From contig JAAVDM010000021.1 in NCBI GenBank assembly GCA_014801815.1, positions 1-39,603 of the forward strand: a DNA stretch of 39,603 bases, given 5' to 3'. This document shows positions 32,946 to 39,603 of the stretch, in pieces; the stretch's first letter is position 1; each line of letters begins with the position of its first letter. Source of the stretch: Bacteroides sp. Its GTDB lineage: Bacteria > Bacteroidota > Bacteroidia > Bacteroidales > Muribaculaceae. The translations under genes and the position numbers were made by a program. Under the pieces are notes generated by a model. That model did not search any database, was not told the origin of the DNA, and saw only the letters and a list, made by a program, of their open reading frames with translations.

Positions 32946-32975
32946 TTTTTTTCTCCACCTAAACCTGAATATAAA

Positions 32976-33614
32976 ATGCGAAAACTTCCGGTATATCTGC
33001 TGCTCGACACGAGCGGTTCAATGTTCGGCGAGCCTATTGAGGCCGTCAACAGCGGTGTGCAGGTGCTTCTTTCAACCCTGCGCAGTGACCCTTATGCTCT
33101 TGAAACAGCTTATCTGAGTGTAATAACTTTCGACAATACTGCACGTCAGGTAGTGCCTATGACAGAACTGTCGGCTTTTCAGGCTCCCAATCTTACTGCC
33201 AACGGCTGTACGGCTCTGGGCGAAGCTCTCAGTTTTGTGGCACAGCGTGCCGACGCCGAGGTGACCAAGACTACCGCTGAAAAGAAAGGTGACTGGAAAC
33301 CTCTGGTTTTCATAATGACGGATGGTGCTCCTACAGATGATCTGCAGCGTGGCATTGATGAGTTTAAGAAGCGTAAATGGGGTATTGTCGTGGCTTGTGC
33401 CGCCGGTGCCGGAGCCTCAACCGACACTTTAAGGAAGATAACGGAATGTGTGGTGAGTCTTGATCAGGCTGACAGCAACACAATAAAGAAATACTTCAAA
33501 TGGGTTTCGGCTTCTATCAGCACCAGCTCCATGAAAGTGGACGAGGGTCACGGTGATGTCACCGGACTCAGCGAGCTGCCCCCGCCGCCGCCTGAAATCA
33601 ATATCGTAGTCTGA
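32976..33614 (+). CDS. TerY-type VWA domain protein 1
   Basis: A 212-residue single VWA domain. The MIDAS metal motif DTSGSMFGEPIEAV is near the N-terminus, ITFDNTA and IMTDGAPTDDL follow, and the TerY family opening (RKLPVYLLLDTSGS) is intact. The C-terminal tail ends SELPPPPPEINIVV, a proline-rich sequence shared with the next gene product. TerY proteins act with a PP2C phosphatase and a Ser/Thr kinase in a predicted phospho-switch. This is the first of three tandem VWA genes, likely from duplication, spaced by 5 bases from the next. Confidence 0.9.
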   Translation: MRKLPVYLLLDTSGSMFGEPIEAVNSGVQVLLSTLRSDPYALETAYLSVITFDNTARQVVPMTELSAFQAPNLTANGCTALGEALSFVAQRADAEVTKTTAEKKGDWKPLVFIMTDGAPTDDLQRGIDEFKKRKWGIVVACAAGAGASTDTLRKITECVVSLDQADSNTIKKYFKWVSASISTSSMKVDEGHGDVTGLSELPPPPPEINIVV

Positions 33615-33619
33615 TAACC

Positions 33620-34255
33620 ATGCGCCGATTACCGGTATATATACTCATCGACACTTCGGGGTCGATGCGCGGTGAGCCTATCGAGGCTGTCAAGGTCGGA
33701 CTGGAGGCCATGATTGCAAGTTTGCGTCAGGATCCGTTCGCCCTTGAGAACGCCGCTATAAGTATCATCACCTTTGATAAGGATGTCAAGACGGTGCTCC
33801 CGCTGACACCGCTTGAAGACTTACAGTTGCCCGAAATCACAGTGCCCGAATCAGGAGCCACACATACCGGTGCAGCTCTCCGCACACTGTGTGAGCATGT
33901 CGACAGGGAGGTGCGTATGAGTACACCTGAACGCAAAGGCGACTGGATGCCGCTTCTGTTCCTGCTTACTGACGGCAAGCCTTCGGATATTCAGGAGTAT
34001 AACAACCAGATTCAGGAGGTGAAGCGGCGTAAATTCGGTGCTATTGTAGCTTGTGCTGCAGGCATGAAAGCACGTACCGAACCGCTGAAACAGCTTACCG
34101 ACCAAGTCTATATGCTTGATACGCTTGATTCAAACGGCTTCAAACAGTTCTTCAAGTGGGTAAGCGATTCGATAGGTGTAGGCAACCGCAGCGTAGGCTC
34201 GACTGATGATCTGACATTGCCTCCGCCTCCCGCTGAGGTCAATATAATAGTGTGA
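33620..34255 (+). CDS. TerY-type VWA domain protein 2
   Basis: A 211-residue VWA protein close to VWA 1 in design. The MIDAS motif is DTSGSMRGEPIEAV, with FDKDVKTVLPL and FLLTDGKPSDI following. The C-terminus ends LPPPPAEVNIIV, almost the same tail as in VWA 1. The start codon follows the previous stop by 5 bases. It differs from VWA 1 in many loops, so it is a diverged duplicate, not an exact copy. The tail may be a short ligand motif recognised by a partner such as a TerD protein; no evidence beyond the conservation between the two. Confidence 0.9.
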   Translation: MRRLPVYILIDTSGSMRGEPIEAVKVGLEAMIASLRQDPFALENAAISIITFDKDVKTVLPLTPLEDLQLPEITVPESGATHTGAALRTLCEHVDREVRMSTPERKGDWMPLLFLLTDGKPSDIQEYNNQIQEVKRRKFGAIVACAAGMKARTEPLKQLTDQVYMLDTLDSNGFKQFFKWVSDSIGVGNRSVGSTDDLTLPPPPAEVNIIV

Positions 34256-34291
34256 ACAAATCCCTCCAATCATAATTAAACAGAAACCACA

Positions 34292-35353
34292 ATGCGACGA
34301 CTCCCCGTATATTTAGTCATAGATGTATCTGAATCGATGGTAGGTCAACCTATCGAACAGGTGCGTAAGGGTATGCGCGAAATTGTACAGCAGCTCCGCA
34401 GTGACCCCTATGCTCTTGAGACAGCATGGGTGTCGGTCATTGCATTTGCCGGACGTCCTAAGACACTGGTTCCGCTGACCGAGACCTATACTTTCTTCCC
34501 GCCCGAGATTCCCATAGGCGGTGGTACGGGTCTGGGTACCGTACTCAATCATCTGATGGACGATATAGAACGGAATGTGGTCAAAACTACCGCAGATAGG
34601 AAAGGCGACTGGAAGCCGGTCGTTTTTCTGATGACCGACGGTATACCTACTGATGACCCCAAGTCGGCCATTGCGCGTTGGAATAAAAGTTTCCGGCGTC
34701 GTGCCGCTATGACGGTCATTGCCATCGGTGACAATGTTGACCCGTTGCTGTTCGGACAGCTCACTGACAGTATAGTACGTTTCAACGCCGACGGTGAGGA
34801 TTCGTACAAGAAATTCTTCAGATGGATAAGTGCCTCGGTGACTGCCAGCAGTAAGTCGGTGGCCGACTTCGGTGAGGAGGGTATCAAACATGCCCCGATG
34901 GAGGGTATCAATCTCGAAAAGGTAAAGATTGAAGACCGTGCGGAAACTGGAAACAGTTCCAAGATAGACGATAATTACGCCGTATTCGAGGGTAAATGTC
35001 AGACCACAGGCAACCGTTATCTGATAAAGTATGCCCGCCGTCCGGAAGGAATGCATTTCGGCAATGATCTGAGTGCTACCGATTTCAAACTGGTAGGAGC
35101 CTATCCTATAGACGGAAACATCTATGACAGTCTCAGTGCCAAGGGTTACAAACCTGCCACTATCAGCGTGAGTCGTCTTTACGGACAGCCTATATGTCCG
35201 TGTTGCGGCAATCAGCATGGCTTTGTCACCTGCGAGTGCGGACGTATATTCTGTGTTGGTGAGCAGGAGTTTATCAAGTGTCCTTGGTGCGGAATCGAAG
35301 GTACATTGAAAGTTACTAACGAGGCTTTTGATGTAGGACGCACTCAGGGTTGA
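34292..35353 (+). CDS. TerY-type VWA protein 3 with zinc-ribbon tail
   Basis: A 353-residue protein. The N-terminal VWA domain has a MIDAS motif DVSESMVGQPIEQV and a later FLMTDGIPTDDPK. A linker (about residues 195-225) leads into a C-terminal domain with paired cysteines (CPCCGNQHGFVTCECG and CPWCG), a zinc-ribbon pair as in the TerY-C domain. It lacks the proline-rich end of VWA 1 and 2. TerY-C proteins are the partners of PP2C and kinase in TerY-P triads. A 301-codon minus-strand frame over this gene is a shadow. Gap to the phosphatase gene is 33 bases. Confidence 0.9.
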   Translation: MRRLPVYLVIDVSESMVGQPIEQVRKGMREIVQQLRSDPYALETAWVSVIAFAGRPKTLVPLTETYTFFPPEIPIGGGTGLGTVLNHLMDDIERNVVKTTADRKGDWKPVVFLMTDGIPTDDPKSAIARWNKSFRRRAAMTVIAIGDNVDPLLFGQLTDSIVRFNADGEDSYKKFFRWISASVTASSKSVADFGEEGIKHAPMEGINLEKVKIEDRAETGNSSKIDDNYAVFEGKCQTTGNRYLIKYARRPEGMHFGNDLSATDFKLVGAYPIDGNIYDSLSAKGYKPATISVSRLYGQPICPCCGNQHGFVTCECGRIFCVGEQEFIKCPWCGIEGTLKVTNEAFDVGRTQG

Positions 35354-35386
35354 GGTGCAGCATGACCTATTTTATATGATGTCGCC

Positions 35387-36805
35387 ATGAGAAGAGACCG
35401 CAGTTTACGTATCATACACCGTACAGTGACAGTCGACGGACTTCGACAGCGTGTGACCAAAGCACTGACCGTGCATGGCCATTGTCCTGATGAGGCACAG
35501 CTGGAGAAGTTTGAAACGTGGCTGATACGCCGTATGTGGAACGAGTATCAGACAGAACTTATGGACCAACTAATCATAGCACGCAACGACCTGAACAGGA
35601 TTAATATGAAATTCCCCAACGGTCGGCAAGGTATGCCGTATAGCCATACCATACAGGTAAATCCGGAGGTATTTGAATGTCATGAGGTAAAGGGTCTTGC
35701 CGGTTCGGGGCTGAAGTTGCACCGCGATGCCGCCGGTAACATAACTCTGTCGGGCGTGCCTGCTCTGGCCGGTGAATTGGAGTTCTCACTCTATTTTTCT
35801 TATCCGGGCTGGAGTCCGGATCGCGAGTTACTTGAACGCAAAATACACGTGGCTTTCAACACAGACCCTGACAGCCTTTGGCAGAATGTGCCTGTGCCTG
35901 ACGGTATCGACTATCCTAAGACGGATAATGACATGAAGTATGTTAGTGTCGGTATACTTCCTGATGGCTCAGTCGGTAAGGATATAGTGGCGGCCAGTCG
36001 TCGTGGCCGCAGCCATGCTCACGAGGGCAGTCCGCGTGACGATGATTTCACTATCGGTTATCTGGCTGATGACGGGTGGTATGTGATAGCTGTAGCTGAC
36101 GGTGCCGGTTCTGCCAAGTATTCGCGTGAAGGCTCCCGGATAGCATGTCGTGAGGTTGAAAACTCCGTGCGCCGACTGCTGAGTGAAGTAGGAAATGACT
36201 TTATAGAAGCAATAGGCAGCTATAATGATGATCCGACACAGGAAAATGCCGGACGTGTAGGTACATTCATTTATAATACAGTGGTCAAAGCTGCATGGGA
36301 GGCTTCAAGAGCCATAAAGACCGAGAGCGAGAACAAGGCGGGTGCGGTAGTCAGAGACTATTCCACCACGTTGCTTATGGCTGTATGCCGTAAGTTTGAT
36401 TTCGGTTGGTTTGTGGCTACCTATTGGGTCGGTGACGGTGCCATAGGATTGCTGCTTGATGACGGCACTGTAAAGATAATGGGAGAGCCTGACGGGGGAG
36501 AGTATGCCGGTCAGACACGCTTTCTCACTATGCCGAGTATATTCAGCGACCGTACCCGCTATCGTTTTACAATAGTTCCTGACTTCAAAGCCCTTGTGCT
36601 TATGACCGATGGTGTCAGCGATCCGTGGTTTGAGACAGACGCCAATCTACAGCGTCCCGAGAAATGGACCGAAATGATGCAGGCCTTAAATTCTGCGGTC
36701 AGTCTTTCCGGACACAGTGAGGATTGTGCCGCCGAGCTGCTGGCGTGGCTTGGCTTCCGTAGCCGAGGCAATCATGACGACCGCACCATAGCAATACTCT
36801 ATTGA
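35387..36805 (+). CDS. PP2C-like Ser/Thr phosphatase with N-terminal extension
   Basis: A 472-residue protein. The C-terminal half is PP2C: AVADGAGSAKYSREGS (DG at 238-239), STTLLMAVC, YWVGDGAIGL, LVLMTDGVSDPW and GNHDDRTIAIL, which supply the metal-binding Asp residues. The N-terminal 190 residues have an acidic/helical part and a beta-rich module (ITLSGVPALAGELEFSLYF) with no known enzyme motif. It is the phosphatase of the TerY-P type module, between the zinc-ribbon VWA protein and the kinase, and should remove the phosphates the kinase adds. The start follows the VWA 3 stop by 33 bases, and the kinase starts 7 bases after its stop. Confidence 0.9.
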   Translation: MRRDRSLRIIHRTVTVDGLRQRVTKALTVHGHCPDEAQLEKFETWLIRRMWNEYQTELMDQLIIARNDLNRINMKFPNGRQGMPYSHTIQVNPEVFECHEVKGLAGSGLKLHRDAAGNITLSGVPALAGELEFSLYFSYPGWSPDRELLERKIHVAFNTDPDSLWQNVPVPDGIDYPKTDNDMKYVSVGILPDGSVGKDIVAASRRGRSHAHEGSPRDDDFTIGYLADDGWYVIAVADGAGSAKYSREGSRIACREVENSVRRLLSEVGNDFIEAIGSYNDDPTQENAGRVGTFIYNTVVKAAWEASRAIKTESENKAGAVVRDYSTTLLMAVCRKFDFGWFVATYWVGDGAIGLLLDDGTVKIMGEPDGGEYAGQTRFLTMPSIFSDRTRYRFTIVPDFKALVLMTDGVSDPWFETDANLQRPEKWTEMMQALNSAVSLSGHSEDCAAELLAWLGFRSRGNHDDRTIAILY

Positions 36806-36812
36806 CAGAATA

Positions 36813-38291
36813 ATGGGAGAAATAGTTAAAGTGACTGCCAACGACGGCACGACAATCGAGTTTGACAACGAGTCGTTTGCTTCCGGAGGTATGAAAGATG
36901 CCTATTGGTGTAAGGACAAGAAGGAAGTGGTACTCTTCTTCCGTGACAAACTCGACACCAATGCTCGTGACCGTCTCAACAATATCGTAGGACTTTACCG
37001 CGACAGAATATTCAATCAGCCTGGTGGAGAATATTGGAAGAATCTGTTCGCCTGGCCGACACGTCTTGTGGAGTGGGAAGGTCGCGTAGGTCTGGTAGTA
37101 CCTACTTACCAGAAACATTTTTTCTTTGCCGACGGTAATTATGCCGGTAAGGAGAAAAACGGCAAATGGTTCGCTTCGGCCAAGCTGCGCAACCGTCACC
37201 TGCGTCCGGAGGACAAAGGTACATGGCTCAGTCATTTCCACATGCTTATCAAGATAGCGCGTGCCGTGAGACGTCTCCATGCCGCCGGTCTGGCACACAG
37301 TGACCTGTCATACAATAACGTGCTGCTTGACCCTCCCGGAGGTAATGCTTGTATTATAGATTGTGACGGCCTTGTGGTGCCGGGCAAATATCCGCCTGAT
37401 GTGGTGGGTACGCCTGACTTTATCGCACCTGAAGTACTCGCCACACGTCACCTCCCTCTTACCGACAAGAACCGCAAACTGCCCTCACGTACTACCGACC
37501 AACATGCCTTGGCTGTTATGGTATACATGTATCTGCTTTACCGTCACCCTCTGCGCGGCAGTAAAGTGCATGATATAGACGATGAGAAGAACGACGAATT
37601 GCTGTCGATGGGTGAGAAGGCTCTGTTTATAGAACACCCGACTGATAAGTCGAACCGTGTGCGTCCCGAAAATCTGGGTAAGTTTGAACTGCCGCAGGGC
37701 GACCCCGGCAAACTGCCCTATACTATATGCGGCCCTTATCTGGAGGAACTCTTCAACCGTGCGTTTATTGACGGTCTGCATGACCCGTCAAAGCGTCCTA
37801 CTGCCGATGAATGGGAACAGGCTCTTGTCAAGACTACCGATCTGATGCAGCCTTGCCGTAATCCTGACTGCAGTGCCAAGTGGTTTGTGTTTGACAATAC
37901 CACCAAACCCAAATGTCCTTGGTGCGGTACTACTTATCACGGTCAGTTGCCGATACTTAATTTCTACTATTCTCGCAGCCACGGTCAGTTCGTATCGGAA
38001 AAATACCGTCTTATGGTCTACGATAAACAGACACTCTACATGTGGCATGTCAACCGTTTTGTTGTGGCCAATGAGAAGACCACTCCCGAAGATAAAAAAC
38101 CTGTCGGTGATTTCCATTTCCATAACGGACAGTGGATTCTCATCAACCGCCGGCTGCCGGATATGTGGGACAAGACCGAAAACCGTCAGATACCCATAGG
38201 AGGCTATGTGCCTCTGACCGAAGGTCGCAAGATATTGCTCTCGACCAAGGAGGGTGGGCGTCTGATAGTGGTACAACTTGTTAATTCGTAA
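36813..38291 (+). CDS. TerY-P type protein kinase with zinc ribbon
   Basis: A 492-residue protein. The kinase catalytic loop HSDLSYNNVLL (D164, N169) and the metal motif IIDCDG (D183) are present, along with GTPDFIAPEV and TDQHALAVMVY. The glycine-loop region is SFASGGMKDAYWC; the VAxK Lys is replaced in KEVVLFFRDK, so the ATP-anchoring Lys must come from elsewhere. A zinc ribbon (CRNPDC then CPWCG, about residues 354-373) and a beta-rich end follow. Together with the TerY-C protein and PP2C it forms the kinase-phosphatase-VWA triad. The substrate is unknown, with TerD or VWA proteins as natural guesses. It is followed after 20 bases by the nucleoside phosphorylase gene. Confidence 0.9.
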   Translation: MGEIVKVTANDGTTIEFDNESFASGGMKDAYWCKDKKEVVLFFRDKLDTNARDRLNNIVGLYRDRIFNQPGGEYWKNLFAWPTRLVEWEGRVGLVVPTYQKHFFFADGNYAGKEKNGKWFASAKLRNRHLRPEDKGTWLSHFHMLIKIARAVRRLHAAGLAHSDLSYNNVLLDPPGGNACIIDCDGLVVPGKYPPDVVGTPDFIAPEVLATRHLPLTDKNRKLPSRTTDQHALAVMVYMYLLYRHPLRGSKVHDIDDEKNDELLSMGEKALFIEHPTDKSNRVRPENLGKFELPQGDPGKLPYTICGPYLEELFNRAFIDGLHDPSKRPTADEWEQALVKTTDLMQPCRNPDCSAKWFVFDNTTKPKCPWCGTTYHGQLPILNFYYSRSHGQFVSEKYRLMVYDKQTLYMWHVNRFVVANEKTTPEDKKPVGDFHFHNGQWILINRRLPDMWDKTENRQIPIGGYVPLTEGRKILLSTKEGGRLIVVQLVNS

Positions 38292-38311
38292 ATCTTAAAC
38301 TTAATAAAACC

Positions 38312-39190
38312 ATGACTACCCAAAGAGTAATCCCTTCGTCCGAACTCATCATCAATCAGGACGGTTCGGCTTTTCATATACATCTGCGTCCTGACCAGCT
38401 GCGTGACAAGATAATCATGGTCGGCGACCCGGGTCGTGTCGATATGGTTGCGTCCTATTTTGACCGTATCGACTATGATGTCACCAGCCGTGAGTTTCAT
38501 GCCGTCGGAGGTTCGTATAAAGGTAAGGAACTGATGTGTATATCTCACGGTATCGGTTCTGACAACATTGAGATCGTAGTGACCGAACTTGATGCTCTTG
38601 CCAACATCGACTTTGCCACACGCACGGTACGTCCCGAACACCGTACTCTTGAAATGGTACGTGTAGGCACAAGCGGTTCTTTGCAGGATGATTTGCACAT
38701 AGGTGATTTCTGTATAGCTGAGAAAGCCACCGGTACTGACGGCATACTTAATTTCTATGCTGACCGTGATGCTGTGTGTGACCTTGAGTTTGAGCGCGAA
38801 TTCTGTGAGTTTACCAAGTGGCGTCCTGATTGGGCCGCTCCCTATACCGTTGATGCGGCACCCGAGCTTGTAGAGCGTATCGGCCGTGATGATATGCGCC
38901 GGGGCTACACCATTTCGGCTGTAGGTTTCTATGCTCCGCAGGGCCGTATGGTGCGTCTTCGTCTTGCTGACCCCGATCTGAATGCCAAAATCGAGGAGTT
39001 CCGCTATCACGGACGTCCTGTCACCAACTTCGAGATGGAGTCAGGTTGTCTGCAGGGCATGGCTAAGATGCTCGGACATAAAGCTATGACTGTTTGCTGC
39101 ATCATCGCCGAACGTCGCGCCACCAACGCTAACACCGATTACAAACCGAGTGTACGCCGTCTTATTGAGACTGTTCTTGACCGTATCTGA
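38312..39190 (+). CDS. nucleoside phosphorylase (uridine-phosphorylase-like)
   Basis: A 292-residue member of the PNP/UDP family. The motifs MVGDPGRVDMV, SHGIGSDNIEI, VRVGTSGSL and NFEMESGCLQG (ribose-binding Met-Glu-Ser) are intact. The family splits nucleosides with phosphate, yielding base and ribose-1-phosphate. The pattern is that of the ordinary Bacteroidales enzyme, so it may be housekeeping read through from the Ter operon, starting only 20 bases after the kinase stop. It ends 36 bases before the 52-bp palindrome. Its base preference cannot be read. Confidence 0.88.
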   Translation: MTTQRVIPSSELIINQDGSAFHIHLRPDQLRDKIIMVGDPGRVDMVASYFDRIDYDVTSREFHAVGGSYKGKELMCISHGIGSDNIEIVVTELDALANIDFATRTVRPEHRTLEMVRVGTSGSLQDDLHIGDFCIAEKATGTDGILNFYADRDAVCDLEFEREFCEFTKWRPDWAAPYTVDAAPELVERIGRDDMRRGYTISAVGFYAPQGRMVRLRLADPDLNAKIEEFRYHGRPVTNFEMESGCLQGMAKMLGHKAMTVCCIIAERRATNANTDYKPSVRRLIETVLDRI

Positions 39191-39226
39191 TACACCGCTC
39201 TCAGACTACTATAACTAAAATAAATA

Positions 39227-39278
39227 CTACCTCCTGAGGCCGTATTACAGTCGACTGTAATACGGCCTCAGGAGGTAG
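39227..39278. terminator. 52-bp perfect palindrome without spacer
   Basis: The halves 39227-39252 and 39253-39278 are exact reverse complements, centred on GTCGAC, with no loop base. It lies 36 bases after the phosphorylase stop and is followed by TTTTATTT, so it probably ends the rightward operon as a very long terminator stem. Confidence 0.9.
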
Positions 39279-39603
39279 ATTTTATTTCGAGTCAAGTTTT
39301 ACGTATATAAAAAAGGATACTGATACGAATACCGATACAGAATTGCAGAATTAAGTGTCGAGATCTTCCGTATACGAATTGATAAAATGGAAAAGAATAA
39401 AAGCAGTAAAGCAAGAGAATCTATTTATAATTATTGCTGTCGTACATTTGCACGGATTATTGATTTTGTATAGTTTTATATAACAATATCAGGATAAATG
39501 AGCATGGAATAAGGCAGAATTGCTGTAGGCAAAAACCATAGCGGACGATACGCCCCCATGCTTTTACATCTGAAGGCTGGATAGTTCGTTGGGGCATTTT
39601 GAC
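39279..39603. other. AT-rich end of window, no gene seen
   Basis: About 325 bases without a credible gene. A TACATTTG box on the plus strand at 39443-39450 could drive a gene beyond the window, but the nearest ATGs open only very short frames. Confidence 0.5.

Noticed and set aside
34313..35218. 301-codon minus-strand frame over the third VWA gene
   Set aside because: Opposite-strand shadow of a gene with intact MIDAS and zinc-ribbon motifs; its own translation shows no domain.
38204..39010. 268-codon minus-strand frame over the nucleoside phosphorylase
   Set aside because: Antisense shadow; the plus-strand frame carries all family motifs.

Overview
The window reads as chromosome of a Bacteroidales bacterium, possibly of the Muribaculaceae, though the family-level guess is weak. 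The evidence is repeated TAnnTTTG promoter boxes, Bacteroides-type mobilization genes, a radical-SAM peptide cluster of the GG-Bacteroidales type, and secreted proteins with short sorting-domain-like C-termini. No rRNA, tRNA or CRISPR array was seen by eye.

Positions 1 to about 13,980 are one end of an integrative mobilizable element, with almost every gene on the minus strand. The backbone is an IS630 transposase remnant, a small membrane protein, a relaxase with a MobC-like partner, a repeat-rich oriT candidate, a DUF3987 primase/helicase-like protein, an excisionase-like HTH protein, and a tyrosine recombinase broken by an in-frame amber codon. The cargo is (a) an AT-rich RiPP cluster made of a short Cys-rich precursor, a SPASM radical SAM maturase, a pseudo-radical-SAM partner and a 306-residue protein, and (b) a tight RhuM / Doc-type Fic / HEPN operon that looks like a toxin-antitoxin or anti-phage cassette. 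A degraded IS21 istB fragment lies between the two cargo blocks, and its end carries the RiPP promoter.

Positions 14,250 to 27,400 are ordinary chromosome: an IS982 transposase remnant, an MFS transporter, a DUF1846 protein, secreted or envelope proteins (a repeated beta-sandwich protein, a membrane-anchored helical-repeat protein, a lipoprotein with a GH24 lysozyme, and a three-gene secreted-protein operon), and an orphan CitX-like protein. Several intergenic gaps hold unusually long, perfectly paired hairpins with almost no loop, apparently serving as terminators.

Positions 27,500 to 39,280 form a stress-response island. Two divergent operons meet near 31,600. Rightward: terD, a second TerD-like gene, three TerY-type VWA proteins, a PP2C-like phosphatase, a zinc-ribbon protein kinase (a TerY-P type module) and a nucleoside phosphorylase. 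Leftward: a SprT-like metalloprotease, a divergent nicotinate phosphoribosyltransferase, a CCA-adding-type nucleotidyltransferase with a degenerate HD motif, and a second terD. TerD genes at both outer parts of this divergent pair, with nucleotide-handling enzymes between them, make it the best candidate here for an under-described system. Linkage of the metabolic enzymes to the Ter proteins is inferred from gene order only.
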